A stretch of DNA of 64,000 nucleotides from Gemmatimonas sp. (GCA_023910675.1 JAAVWC010000016.1:1-64000); one strand, 5' to 3'; numbered from the stretch's first letter, positions 26,264 to 35,902 are shown. Notes: generated from the letters alone by a model not told the origin. Numbers and translations are program-made.

Positions 26264-27073
26264 CAGCGCACCTCGTTTTGCGGTTCGTCGGGGAGTTCAT
26301 CCATCGGGTCAGCGTCTGCGTCAGCGTCGTCGGCGTAGAGCGTATCGGCCAACGTATGCCATCGCCGTGCAGTGCGGGCCTGCCACGCGGCGTCGGTGAG
26401 CATGGCGTCGGGCACGGGATCGCTACCCGTTTCGGCCAGTAGTTCCGACACGAACTGCATCCCGTCCTGCCGAATGAGCGTGTCTTCGTGCATCCCGGCG
26501 AACACGTGGATGCCATCACTTTCCAGCACGTAGGCACACACGAACTCAGAGGGCGACAGCATGTGTGTCAGATCTGGTTCGTGTACGAACACTGTGCGGC
26601 CCGTAAGCTTGTCCGTGACCGTGGTGCCTACCCCTTCCTCGACGGTTTCGGCTTCCCAGATTCCCATGCGGAGGCCAAGTCCGGCCGTGACGAACGCCTG
26701 GTCGTCGGCGGTGGCGCGCTTGCCCGCGTCGTCCAGCCATGCGGCGGCGACGGGTTTGCCAAGCTTGCCGGGGACGTACGAGAACAGCACCCAGCCGATG
26801 TAGATGTTGCCTTCGAGGTCGCTCAGGTCGTCTTCGCGCGCGATCCCCCACGCATCGAGCGCCCCGTCTATCCAGTCACCGCCCATCTTTTTCGTGGCCC
26901 AGTCCAGGATCTCCTGGCCCACCCGCTTCTGCCGCTGCAGCAGCACTTCGGCACGCTGCCATTCGGCGCGTACGTCCGGCGGAAGCGCCGCCACTTCAGG
27001 GGGGCACGGCGGCGCCGTGGCACTTCTTGAACTTCTTGCCGGAGCCGCAGGGGCAGGGGGCGTTGCGATCCAT
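26263..27073 (-). CDS. SEC-C motif protein (one apparent frameshift)
   Basis: ATG 27073 begins [20 protein letters not shown], an exact SEC-C zinc-binding motif (CxCx8C[HC]). One extra base in the C6/G6 run at 26999-27004 then breaks the frame; correction adds [14 protein letters not shown] and a domain I do not recognise, to 269 residues. SEC-C motifs bind metal and tether proteins to partners such as SecB. The body contains no evident catalytic motif; it is acidic near the C-terminus ([15 protein letters not shown]). First gene of the coupled series leading to the S51 peptidase. Confidence 0.72.
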
Positions 27074-27139
27074 GATGATGGCGTGGGTGAGCGCAGGGGG
27101 TGCTGCGGAAAGCTAGAACGGCGCTCCGCGAATGCGAGC

Positions 27140-27415
27140 CTATGCCGCCGAAGAATGCCGATGCGGACGGTGCGAGCGCTCGGCACTAACGACTGGCGCC
27201 TCACTGCAGGGGGCGTCGCCGGAGATCGAGGCGTTGCTCTCCTTCGACGCCACCGATTCGCCCATTCTGCTTATCACGCCAAAGAAACCGACAGCAGCTC
27301 CGGCGCCACAGTGGACCGGCAGCGTGTTGCCCACGCAGCAGCGCATCAGCAGCTCGGGAAACGTGTGTACCGTTGTGCCGCAGCCCAACATGACGCACAC
27401 CGTGGACCTGCTCAT
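27140..27415 (-). CDS. Small cysteine-containing hypothetical protein
   Basis: A 91-residue open frame (MSRSTVCVMLGCGTTVHTFP, later MRCCVGN and VHCGAGA) with strongly G/C-biased third codon positions, like genuine genes in this window. A Shine-Dalgarno AGGAG lies about 10 bases before the ATG, within the gap after the dehydratase gene. I recognise no family. It could alternatively be a fragment created by sequence errors, given how many affect this stretch. Confidence 0.4.
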   Translation of the reverse strand: MSRSTVCVMLGCGTTVHTFPELLMRCCVGNTLPVHCGAGAAVGFFGVISRMGESVASKESNASISGDAPCSEAPVVSAERSHRPHRHSSAA

Positions 27416-27454
27416 TGGGGAACAGCTCCTGGCCGCCGCTGCGGGAGTTTCTGT

Positions 27455-28472
27455 TCACGCACCTGCGGTTGGCGGCGTTGCGATAAGCGCACCGAAGGTA
27501 GGTGGCGTCGATGTTGCCACCGCACACGACGAGCCCCACGGTTTTGCCGGCCAGCTGGTCGCGCAACGGATACAGCAAGTGCCGCCAGCGCCGCCGAGCC
27601 GGCGGGCTTCGGTCACGAGCTTGGCGGCGCGGAAGGTGAGGCGCATGGCGTCGCGGATGTGCTCATCGGTCACGAGCACGACGTCATCGACGAACTGCCG
27701 GTTGAGCGCGTACGAGTAGGGCTCGCAGCGTGGGGCGCCGAGTGAGTCGGCGATAGGTGCGCACTTTGTCGATGCTCTGCGGCGATCCGGCGGCGAAACT
27801 GCGGTACATGGTGTCGGCGCCCTCGGGCTCGACCACATAGACGGCAGTGTGTGGCGAGAGCTGTTTGACCGCGCACGCCACGCCGCCCGTGAGTCCACCG
27901 CCACCGGCGGCCACGATGACGGCGTCGAGCGGTGCGTCTTCGTGTTGTAGCTGCTCGACGAACTCGAGCCCCACGGTGGCCGTGCCGAGTGCGGTGCGCG
28001 GCCCTTCGTAGGGGTGCACGAAGGTGCGTCCTTGGGTGGCGACGATCTCGTGGACGCGCGTGAAGGCATCGTGCACCGTGTCCACCAACTCCACCGTCGC
28101 GCCCAGTTCCTTGCAGAGCGCAATGCGATACGGGTTGGCGGTGCGCGGCATGACCACCGTGGCGGTGGTGCCGAGTTCGCGCGCGCAGTAGCCGAGCGAG
28201 ATGGCGTGGTTGCCGGCCGATACGCCGGTGACGCCGCGCGCGAGTTCGTCCGCGGTGAGGTCGAGCATCACGGTGAGTGCGCCGCGTGGCTTGAAGCTGC
28301 CCGTGCGCTGAAAGAGCTCTTCCTTGAGCCACACGCGCGTGTGCGGCGCGAGCCGGGCGGCGACGGCGTCGTCGACCAGTTCGCGCACGGGGGTGGTGAC
28401 CACGCGCGTGCCCAGCCGGGTGCGGGCGGCGCGGATGTCGTGGAGCGAAGGGACGGACATGGGGGTGGTCAC
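27455..28472 (-). CDS. Threonine/serine dehydratase, PLP fold type II (four apparent frameshifts)
   Basis: The N-terminal 250 residues read cleanly: TGSFKPRGAL with the PLP lysine, SAGNHAISLGY (substrate-binding Asn), and the phosphate loop AAGGGGLTGGV. Single-base insertions near 27755, 27599, 27575 and 27497 scramble the rest; correcting all four gives RTIADSLGAPRCEPYSYALN, then LLYPLRDQLAGKTVGLVVCGGNID and a stop at 27455, 337 residues. This is the length of threonine ammonia-lyases without a regulatory ACT domain, which make 2-oxobutanoate and ammonia. It starts 2 bp after the Fic gene. Confidence 0.8.
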
Positions 28473-28474
28473 GG

Positions 28475-29634
28475 TTAGTTCTCGTCAATGAGCAGCGCGA
28501 TGTAGGGCGCGTATCGAAAGCGACGATTTCTTGAAAAGCCGGTCATTTCTTCGAGGATGCCGGTCTTTGTCAATTTGGCGACCAGATTGTTGGCCGACAC
28601 AAACTGCGCCCCCGTTATCTCCATCACGTTGGCAATGGTGACGATCGGCTTGGTGAACAGCGCTTCGAGAAGGCGGTGCCCGTTCGCAGCGGCGCGACCG
28701 GTCTGTTCCGTGATAAGCGCGCGATGCGCTTCCCGGAGTTGCACGATACGCCGCGCGACATCGGCGGCATCGGTGGCCACTTCGATAACACCGCGCAGGA
28801 AGAAGGCCAACCACCCTTCCCAGTCACCCTGATCACGCACCGCCTGAAGTCGATCGTAATACTCTGCGCGGTGTGCCTTGAGGTAATGCGAAAGATAGAG
28901 CACCGGCTTCTGCAGGATCTGCATCTCAACAAGCAGGAACGAAATGAGTAGTCGGCCAATGCGACCATTCCCATCAAGAAAGGGGTGAATGGTCTCAAAC
29001 TGCACATGCGCCAGCGCGATGCGCACGAGTGGAGGGATCGCGTCTGTGGCGTGCAAAAACTGCTCGAGATGTCCCAACGCCGGTGGTACCTCGTGCGGCG
29101 GTGGCGGCACGAAGGTCGCTCGTGAAAGTGGCGCGCCACCGGGGCCAATCCAGTTCTGGCTCGTCCGGAGTTCGCCGGGCTGCAAGCGACCACCGCGCAC
29201 TCCCTCGAGCAGGATGGTGTGAATCTCCTTGATGAGACGCGTTGAAACGGGAAGCTCGCGGAGGCGCATGCAGCCCGACATTCATCGCGCGGACATAGTT
29301 GATGACCTCATCTACGTCGCGCGGCAGCAATTCGTCCAACAGCTCGGCTTCAGCGCGTAGCAGGATCCTGCAGAGAGCTTTGCGTGCCTTCGATCTGGCT
29401 CGAAAGTACGGCCTCGCGCCGAACGTACCCGAAGACGAGCAGATCAGGGTTTGGGAGAGTCAGGATAGACCCGTCGAGTCTGCCCAGCGCACGATCAGCG
29501 GCCGAAAGAAGCACGGGCAGATCCCCGTCCAGCCTGATTGGCGGGACCGGAGGGAGCGGGGCTGGAACGAACGCACGGTACCCAGTGGGCTGGCTCACGT
29601 AACGGCCAGCTCGTCCTTCCTGAAGCTGCTGCAT
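28475..29634 (-). CDS. Fic-domain protein (two apparent frameshifts)
   Basis: Corrected at about 29267 and 29365, this is a 385-residue Fic protein. It has the canonical catalytic loop HPFLDGNGRIGR (about residue 216) for nucleotide transfer, usually AMP from ATP to a target hydroxyl. The N-terminal Fic_N domain carries the autoinhibitory motif S-x3-E-G in SSQIEG (78-83), so it is a class II, self-inhibited enzyme. A C-terminal winged helix (ANVMEITGAQFVSANNLVAKLTKTGIL) suggests DNA binding. The 150 bp upstream is markedly AT-rich. Confidence 0.85.
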
Positions 29635-29783
29635 TGCTACCTCCGCATAATACCGCTCAAAACTGACTTTGTGTGATAAGCAGAATGTAATATAAATGAC
29701 TAAATCGTCTTGTGTTAAGTGCAGAGTTTAATACAAGCAGATGAACTGCGGCTCCACCGCACGGCGGTAGGTATGCCCGCCAC
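29635..29783. promoter_or_regulatory. AT-rich region upstream of the Fic gene
   Basis: This gap is far richer in A/T than its surroundings and contains related segments CTTAACACAAG and CTTATCACACAAAG on the minus strand. It probably holds the promoter of the Fic-dehydratase operon and may bear operator repeats for the Fic protein's winged helix. Confidence 0.35.
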
Positions 29784-30520
29784 TCACGCCAGCGTGATCA
29801 CCTGCCCGCTCACGTTCCGGGCGAGTGGACTAGCCAGGAACGCCACCACGTCGGCGACGGACTCGCGCTCCACGTACTCGGTCTTGTCGCCCATGTCGGC
29901 CACGTTGCTGGCGGTGCGGATGGCGGTGGGGGCAACGGCATTGGCGCGGACGCCGTGTGCCTTTTCGTCCAGCGAGAGGGTGCGCATGAGTGTGAGCACC
30001 CCGCTTTTGGCGGCGGCGTAGGCGGCCATTCCCGACGGGTTACCGTCCTGCGGTTGCGGCCACCGATCCGAAGAAGACGAAGCTCCCCTTCGCGTCGCGC
30101 ACGGCGGGGAGAAAGGCACGCGTGGTGGCGAAGGCGGTGGAGAGGTTGATGGTGAACTGCTTGGCCCACGCCTCGGGGTCGGCCTCGTCGAGCGGGCCCG
30201 TCATGCCGAAACCGCCAGCCACGCAGACCACCGCCCGCACCCCTTTCACGCCTTCGGCGCGGTGCGCCCAGATAACCTCGGCCGCCGCGCTGACGGCGCT
30301 GGCGGGATCGGCGAGGTTGGCGGCGTGTGCCGAGACGTTGGCGAATCCCGCCGAGGTGAGTGCCTCGGCGCGCGCCGTGACCTGGTCGAGTGACAGATCG
30401 AGCAGCGCCAGGGAGGCGCCGCGCTGGGCGAAGCCAAGGGCAATGGCTTCACCCACTTGGCCGGCTCGGACCGACCCCGGTGATGACAACGAGTTGGCCG
30501 GCAAAGTCGAGACCGTTCAT
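29784..30520 (-). CDS. Short-chain dehydrogenase/reductase (two apparent frameshifts)
   Basis: ATG 30520 starts MNGLDFAGQLVVITGVG. Removing one base near 30469 joins RAGQVGEAIALGFAQRG, completing the TGxGxxG cofactor loop. A second correction near 30052 leads into NPSGMAAYAAAKSGV with the catalytic YxxxK, and the chain ends NVSGQVITLA, 244 residues. Serine of the triad is in FFGSVAA. SDR enzymes reduce or oxidise carbonyls with NAD(P)H; the substrate cannot be told. Divergent from the small lipoprotein gene. Confidence 0.8.
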
Positions 30521-30637
30521 GGATGTCGGGGAATGCAGGTGGACAGCGCGACCTTCGAGGGGAGGAGCACGGTTCGTGCAACGTCGTCACCGTGCCAACA
30601 TGATCGACCAATTACGCCCTAAATCAGGCTTCTGACC

Positions 30638-31033
30638 ATGCCCCGTTCCACCCGCCTTATTGCTACGGTTGCGCTCGCCGCGGCCGCCGTGACCAGCAGT
30701 GGCTGCTTTCTCGTTGCCGCGGGCGCCGGTGCCGGTGCCGCTGTGGCGTACACCAATCGCGGGGCGACCGCGAACATCGAGGGGACGGTCCCCGTGGTGT
30801 TCGACAAGGCGGTGCGCGCGTTCGGCACGTTGCAGATAGCAGAGACGGGCCGCGCGACGGAGAACAGCGGCGACCTGCAGCGGCTGGTGGGCACGCTCGG
30901 CGAACAGGAAATCACCGTGGAGGTGAAGCGTTCGAGCGAGAATGTCGCCGCGGTGGAAGTGACCGCGAAGAAGAACGTGGTGGATTACGACAAGGATCTG
31001 GCGAAGCGCGTGCTGGACGCGATGATGAAGTAG
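30638..31033 (+). CDS. DUF3568-like lipoprotein
   Basis: A 131-residue exported protein with lipobox VTSSGC (Cys23) and a glycine/alanine-rich hydrophobic stretch (LVAAGAGAGAAVAY) just after it. The remaining domain ETGRATENSGDLQRLVGTLGEQE and then ITVEVKRSSENVAAVEV resembles the DUF3568 lipoprotein family of unknown function. It is convergent with the ADP-ribosylglycohydrolase gene, with only 21 bp between stops. Confidence 0.65.
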   Translation: MPRSTRLIATVALAAAAVTSSGCFLVAAGAGAGAAVAYTNRGATANIEGTVPVVFDKAVRAFGTLQIAETGRATENSGDLQRLVGTLGEQEITVEVKRSSENVAAVEVTAKKNVVDYDKDLAKRVLDAMMK

Positions 31034-31054
31034 GGGTGGCACTCGCTCCCGTAC

Positions 31055-32141
31055 TTACCCCACAAACCGCTCCACCGCTTCATCGATCAACGCGAACAAC
31101 CGGCCGTCATCGTCGCCGTTTCACGCGCCCCAGCAGTCCGTCGCGCCAATCGGTGGGAATCCACGACGTGCCATGCGCGGCGCCCATCGCGGCGCCGACG
31201 ATGGCGGCGATGGTATCGTTGTCGCGTGTGTCGTTCACTGCCACCAGCATCGCTTCACGCGGGTCGTGGCCGTGCTGTGCCACGATGTGCAGCACCGTGG
31301 GCATCGTCTCCAGCAAAAAGGCGCCGCTGTTCCAAATGGGGCCGGTGCTGCGCACAGTCGCGCGGCGCGTGATGGCGCTCTTCACTTGCGAATCGAGCAG
31401 CTGCGACAGACTGCCGCGCCACTCGTGCAACGGGCCCAGCGTGACGCGCGTGTCGTACTCCTGATCGCTGTCGAGCACGCGCAGCACTTCCGTGTACGTC
31501 TCCAGCCACTCGGCGGGGCTTTCGGGAAGGTCGCCGTTGAGCAACCGCCACAGCAACGCCACCCACGCCACGCTGCTGGCAATCGCGAGCGGATCGTTGT
31601 GAGTGACTGCGGCGCTGATGGCGGTGTCGATCCAGAGCTGCGTACCACCCTTGTGCAGATGCGGCAGCACCGTGGGCGCAATACGCATGATGGCGCCGTT
31701 GCCGGCACTCTGCTGCGTGGCTTCCCACCAGGGCACGCCGGTGCGCAGCGCGTCGCAAAAGTCGCGCGTCGCGCGGCCAATGCCGAAGATGCGGTCGTTG
31801 GCAATACGGAACGCGAGTTCGTCGGGATCGAGCGCGCCGTCGGCAAGCAGCTGCTCGATGGCGCGACAGGTAAGCTGCGTGTCGTCGCTGGGTGTGCCGG
31901 CGCGCGCGCCGCCGGCGTAGCGCGTGGGCAGGTAGGTCGTGATGCGCCCATGCTCGAGATCGCGCTCCGTGGGGAGCATGTTCTCCGTGCGGTTCCCCAG
32001 CGAGTCGCCAATGGCCACGCACAACAGCATGCCGCGCACCCGGTCGGCAAGGTCGGGCGCGTCGATGGGCGGAGCGGGGGGCAACACGGCCAACCGGGCC
32101 GGGTCGAGGCGGGGGATCCAGCGGGAGTCGTCGAGCATCAT
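31055..32141 (-). CDS. ADP-ribosylglycohydrolase family protein (one apparent frameshift)
   Basis: A DraG-type fold: GMLLCVAIGDSLGNRTE, metal-binding SDDTQLT, SAGNGAIMRIAP in the middle and NDTRDNDTIAAIVGAAMGA near the end, which binds two Mg/Mn ions. A one-base insertion in the run 31119-31121 ends the frame early at 31107; correction adds NGDDDGRLFALIDEAVERFVG, with the stop at 31055-31057, giving 361 residues. These enzymes remove ADP-ribose from arginine or related modified residues. Start is one of two adjacent ATGs (32141 or 32138). No mono-ADP-ribosyltransferase is seen nearby. Confidence 0.85.
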
Positions 32142-32179
32142 GTTACGTGAGAGGATACGGAAGCATAACGGGACAATGC

Positions 32180-33703
32180 TTATCCATCGGCATACAAGTC
32201 TTCGAGCGACCAAAGCACCGCCGGGTGTCCACTGGCTTGCACGACACTCTTGAAGGCCGAGCTGAAGCCACCGGCTGCCACGTAATACAACGGCGCGCCT
32301 GGTTGGAGTGCTTCGTAGGCCCACGACTTACCGGCGTCGGCCGCCCGGCGCAGCATGTCGAGATGGTTCGTATGCACTGCTGGGCCAATGGCTTCACGAT
32401 CCCACTTTACCGCGCCCGTCATCCATTCCCCGTTGGTCAACTGAGCGACAATGTCGATTTCCAGTGACCGACGGTTACGGTCCACGCCTTCCCACCTTCC
32501 CCAATGTCGCACCAGCGGAAGCTGCCGCTCATGGGCTCGCCGATCGTAGGCCTGACAGGCGATGCGTTCGAATTCCAACCCCATGTAGCTGTCGAGGTGC
32601 GGAGCGACCGCCGAATCCCACACCTGCTGTGCGGGATAGCGTTCGAGCGCTGATGCATTGGGGGCGACAAATCGGTGATAGAACCGGAAGGCGGCATCGG
32701 CGATGGCGTAGCGTACGCTTTCATTGCGCTTTGCCTCGGCATTTCGCCGTTCTTCCACATACCCGAGCGAAATAAGAGTCTCGAGCTTGTCGCGCAGTGC
32801 CTGGTCGTTGGCGAGCCCCGTGCGCTGCGCAATGGTATTGCGCTGCGTATCTCCGCCGGCCACTGCGCGCAAAATGGCGCGGTACTTTGGCACATCGCGC
32901 AGGCCTTCTTCCTGATCGAGCGCTGTCTCCACGAGTGCCCGCACTTCTCCGCGCGGCGAGAGTAGCAAGCTGGTCGCACTCTCGGACAACGATTGACCAA
33001 CGCCAATCGCCGAGAGGTAGCGTGGAGTGCCGCCGAAGACTCCGTACGCAATGGCGCGGTCACGCAGCGCGGGGAATCCCGCCAACTGGCCAGCGTGCCA
33101 ATAGGTGAACGGCGGGAGGGTATGCTGCCAGTCGAAGCGGCCATAGAGTGGAGAGCCACCCCCGGCGAGCGCGTCCATGGTTCCAACGGCCGATCCGGCG
33201 AGGACCATGACCAAGGGCAACGCTCCGCCTGCCGCCTGTTGCACATCACGGCCTTCCCAAACGGCGTTGAGCTCTGAGGCCACCGCGGCAACGCCTTTGG
33301 CGTCATCGGCCAGGTATTGAAACTCGTCGAGGACCACAACGGTGGGGCGCGGAGGTTGGCTCTGGGCGCGTTTGGTGGCGATATCCACCAGCAGGCGAAA
33401 GACGGTACGCCAATTGGGGTAGTCTGCCGGTTCCAGTGGTTCGTTGCACCACGCGGCGACATCCTGCACGAGTTGTTGTCGGTTGAGGGACGGGGTGGTG
33501 CGCGCCGCCGTAAACAGGAACACCTGCTCGGTTGGCCAGGTGTGGGTGAGCAGGTAAGTCTTTCCTACCCGGCGTCGTCCCGTCAGCGATGCCAAGGCGG
33601 GCCGCCCGCGGCTCATCAGAGCCCACAGCTCGCGGCGTTCGTCATCCCGATCGACCAACAGATCGGAGCGGGGGGGGACCGACGGAACGGTTCGGGATGT
33701 CAT
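32180..33703 (-). CDS. AAA ATPase with DUF234 nuclease-like C-terminal domain
   Basis: A 507-residue protein. Walker A is TGRRRVGKTYLL (41-52) and Walker B VVVLDEFQYL (about 122-131), as in the archaeal-type ATPase family. A winged-helix segment follows (NTIAQRTGLANDQALRDKLETLISLGYVEE). The C-terminal DUF234 region contains SLEIDIVAQ and GAVKW, compatible with a PD-(D/E)xK nuclease remnant. Homologues are frequent in archaea and mobile regions; function is unknown. It is preceded by nested palindromes that may be operator sites. Confidence 0.82.
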   Translation of the reverse strand: MTSRTVPSVPPRSDLLVDRDDERRELWALMSRGRPALASLTGRRRVGKTYLLTHTWPTEQVFLFTAARTTPSLNRQQLVQDVAAWCNEPLEPADYPNWRTVFRLLVDIATKRAQSQPPRPTVVVLDEFQYLADDAKGVAAVASELNAVWEGRDVQQAAGGALPLVMVLAGSAVGTMDALAGGGSPLYGRFDWQHTLPPFTYWHAGQLAGFPALRDRAIAYGVFGGTPRYLSAIGVGQSLSESATSLLLSPRGEVRALVETALDQEEGLRDVPKYRAILRAVAGGDTQRNTIAQRTGLANDQALRDKLETLISLGYVEERRNAEAKRNESVRYAIADAAFRFYHRFVAPNASALERYPAQQVWDSAVAPHLDSYMGLEFERIACQAYDRRAHERQLPLVRHWGRWEGVDRNRRSLEIDIVAQLTNGEWMTGAVKWDREAIGPAVHTNHLDMLRRAADAGKSWAYEALQPGAPLYYVAAGGFSSAFKSVVQASGHPAVLWSLEDLYADG

Positions 33704-33730
33704 ATACAGCCAATTTTACTGCAATCGCAC

Positions 33731-33767
33731 TTGCATGCAACTACGTTTTCATGCAAACATAGTTGCA
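33731..33767. promoter_or_regulatory. Nested palindromes upstream of the ATPase gene
   Basis: TTGCATGCAA (33731-33740) is a perfect 10 bp palindrome. It overlaps an inverted repeat TGCAACTA (33736-33743) with TAGTTGCA (33760-33767). They lie 28-64 bp upstream of the start codon, a typical operator position. The winged helix of the ATPase or an external regulator could bind. Confidence 0.45.
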
Positions 33768-33807
33768 ATAGTGCTGTGTCCACCGCCAAGGCTGGAGTTC
33801 AAGTCTT

Positions 33808-33947
33808 CAAGGGGTCAGAGTCCTTGAGGTAAAGGGGTCTGAGTTAAAGGGGTCAGAGTCCTTGGGTGAGCTAGGCGAAGGGGGTTCGTGTGCACCCATG
33901 GTGGACGCCGGGGAGCGCCATTCCGGCAACGACTCTGACCCCTTGAA
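33808..33947. repeat. Cluster of AAGGGGTCAGAGTC units
   Basis: Three direct units (33808-33826, 33831-33845, 33846-33864) and one inverted unit (33931-33947). The inverted copy pairs with the first unit over TTCAAGGGGTCAGAGTC. Similar GGGGTCAGA motifs in other bacteria flank REP-associated transposases, but no such transposase lies here. A fifth relative is at 23576-23590. Confidence 0.55.
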
Positions 33948-33952
33948 GGGGA

Positions 33953-35050
33953 TTAGCTTGCCAGCAACTCCTCAATTCCTTCCGCCGTCGCCTCGAGGAC
34001 CGCTTCCAGTCCTTCCATCGTGTGGTCACCCATGTGGCCAATGCGGAACGTGCTGTTCTTGAGTTTCCCGTAACCACCGCCAATGACGAAGCCGCGCTTG
34101 GCGACGGCCTTCACGATCGCGTCGCCGGTAAGCACCGGCGGCACAGTCACCGCGGTCACGGTATGGCTGCGATGGTCATCGGGCGCGTAAATGCCGAACG
34201 GCTCGCCCACCCGCTGCCGCAGCTCGTGCACCCAGCTGTGCGTATGCTCGGCCATCTGCGTGTGGCGCTCCCACCGGCGCTCGATCGTTTCGCGCGCGAT
34301 GTATTCGCCTTGCACTGCGGTGGCGTACAACAGCGACAGCGCCGGCGTGTTGGGCGTCTGGTTCTTGTGGATGTACTGCTCGAACTCCACGAGGTCGTAG
34401 TATAGCCCGCGCGCGCCGGCCTGCCCCGCGGTGGCCATGAACTGTTCACTCGCCACGCCAAAAGCCAAGCCCGGCGGCAACGCGAGCGCCTTCTGTGAAC
34501 CGGTGAGTACGAAGTCGAGCTCCCACGCGTCGGTCTCGACTTGCACACCCGCGAGCCCCGTGACGCTGTCGACGAGCACCGCACAATCATAGCGGTGCGC
34601 GAGCTGTGCGAGCTCGGGCAAACTGGTGAGCGTGCCGGTGCTCGTTTCGCTGTGCACGACCGTGAGCGCCGCATACGGGCGCGCCTTGAGTGCGGTCTCC
34701 ACCTCGTCGAGCGACACGGGGCGCGTCCAATCGCCACCAATGACGGTGGACTCACGGCCGCAGCTGTGCGCGATGTTGGCAAAGCGCTCGCTGAAAGCGC
34801 CGTTCACCAGGCACAGAATGGCGCCCGGGCGCGCGCAGCGAATGGCGGCTTCCATGAGCCCCGTGGCGCTCGAACTGCTCACATAGACGGGGCGCTGCGT
34901 GCGGAAGATGGGCTTGAGCCCCGCCTGCACGCGCGCAAAGAGCGCTTCGAACACGGCGCCCCGGTGCGGCAGCATGGGCTGCACCATGGATTCGAGCACC
35001 TCTCGGCGGACTTCGGTGGGGCCGGGAAGAAAAAAGGTGCCGAATGCCAT
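33953..35050 (-). CDS. Class V aminotransferase (alanine-glyoxylate/SerC-like)
   Basis: A 365-residue PLP enzyme beginning MAFGTFFLPGPTEVRREVLE. Fold I features are the SSSSATGLMEAAI loop near 58, Asp161 in VLVDSVTGLAG and the Schiff-base Lys187 in TGSQKAL. By fold it is closest to alanine-glyoxylate and serine-pyruvate aminotransferases; such enzymes act as phosphoserine aminotransferase in several organisms. Adjacent HAD phosphatase and serA genes on the same strand make a serC role here likely (context inference). Confidence 0.8.
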   Translation of the reverse strand: MAFGTFFLPGPTEVRREVLESMVQPMLPHRGAVFEALFARVQAGLKPIFRTQRPVYVSSSSATGLMEAAIRCARPGAILCLVNGAFSERFANIAHSCGRESTVIGGDWTRPVSLDEVETALKARPYAALTVVHSETSTGTLTSLPELAQLAHRYDCAVLVDSVTGLAGVQVETDAWELDFVLTGSQKALALPPGLAFGVASEQFMATAGQAGARGLYYDLVEFEQYIHKNQTPNTPALSLLYATAVQGEYIARETIERRWERHTQMAEHTHSWVHELRQRVGEPFGIYAPDDHRSHTVTAVTVPPVLTGDAIVKAVAKRGFVIGGGYGKLKNSTFRIGHMGDHTMEGLEAVLEATAEGIEELLAS

Positions 35051-35082
35051 GGGAGTCTACATAAAGGGGGAGTCGACGGTCG

Positions 35083-35784
35083 CTACACGCGCGACGGATG
35101 TGACTCGAATAATAAGTCGTACAGCGCGTCGAAGCTGTCTGCCTCGGCGTCGGCCACGGCCACGACGTTTTCCCGACGCGCCACGCCGGTGTAGGCGTAG
35201 AAGTTGTCCACCACGCCACGTACGGCGGCGTCGGTGCTGCCGTCGCCCACCATGGCAATGGGGGTGCGCAGCTGGAGCTGCTGCACCACCCGCGGCTTCC
35301 CCTGCTGCGTGGCCAGCGGCTGGTCGCCATCGAGCAGGCAGTAGGTGCCGTCGGTGTCCTGCGTGACCGACACGGCATGCACGCGATCGGCACGCACACC
35401 CAGCTGCAGCGCAAACGGAATGATGGACGAACGCAAACCGCCACTGAGCAGGTGCACCTGCACCCCCGCACCATGCAACGCCCCCACAAGACTCTTGGCG
35501 CCGGTCTGCATGGCCTGCTGATACGCATCGGCCAACATCATGAGTTCACCCGCCGTAGGGCGAATGCGCGACAAGCGACGCGTGTACACCGCTTCGATGG
35601 GCATCTCGCCGGCCATTGCCCGCGCGGTCAGCGCTTCGCTTTCCGCCGCGATCTCGGGGCCGCGCAACGCCGCGAGCCAGTCGATGCCTTCGATGTCGGC
35701 CAACGTGGAGTCGACATCGAAGATGACGGTCTTGAAGAGCGGCTTTCCAGCGCGGTCGTCGTCATCACGGCGAGACATGGGCAT
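35083..35784 (-). CDS. HAD-superfamily phosphatase (phosphoserine phosphatase-like)
   Basis: A 233-residue HAD hydrolase. Motif I FDVDST (22-27) has the nucleophile and acid aspartates; the SerB-type variant DVDST is notable. Motif II is LLSGGLRSS, motif III includes the lysine in GKPRVVQQ, and motif IV is MVGDGSTDAAV. This order is that of SerB phosphoserine phosphatases. ATG 35784 gives MPMSRRDDDD; the next gene follows after 32 bp on the same strand. Together with serA and the aminotransferase it would complete serine synthesis. Confidence 0.8.
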   Translation of the reverse strand: MPMSRRDDDDRAGKPLFKTVIFDVDSTLADIEGIDWLAALRGPEIAAESEALTARAMAGEMPIEAVYTRRLSRIRPTAGELMMLADAYQQAMQTGAKSLVGALHGAGVQVHLLSGGLRSSIIPFALQLGVRADRVHAVSVTQDTDGTYCLLDGDQPLATQQGKPRVVQQLQLRTPIAMVGDGSTDAAVRGVVDNFYAYTGVARRENVVAVADAEADSFDALYDLLFESHPSRV

Positions 35785-35902
35785 ACGGTGCTTCCGGTTT
35801 CCGGTGAGTTCCACGGCGTGACGCCGAGTGTCCAGCTTGCTTGTTCCTGCAATCTGGCAGGCGGTACACGAACGCGCTGTAGGAACGGTCCGTCCGAACT
35901 GC

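Noticed and set aside
27455-28472. Programmed frameshifting in the dehydratase and other broken genes
   Set aside because: Four shifts in one gene, all of one type and without slippery or pseudoknot signals, across unrelated genes, are better explained by sequence errors.
28475-33703. A complete anti-phage defence island around Fic and the ATPase
   Set aside because: No nuclease/toxin-antitoxin partner, integrase or CRISPR gene accompanies them, and ordinary metabolic genes are interspersed. Kept only as a low-interest finding.
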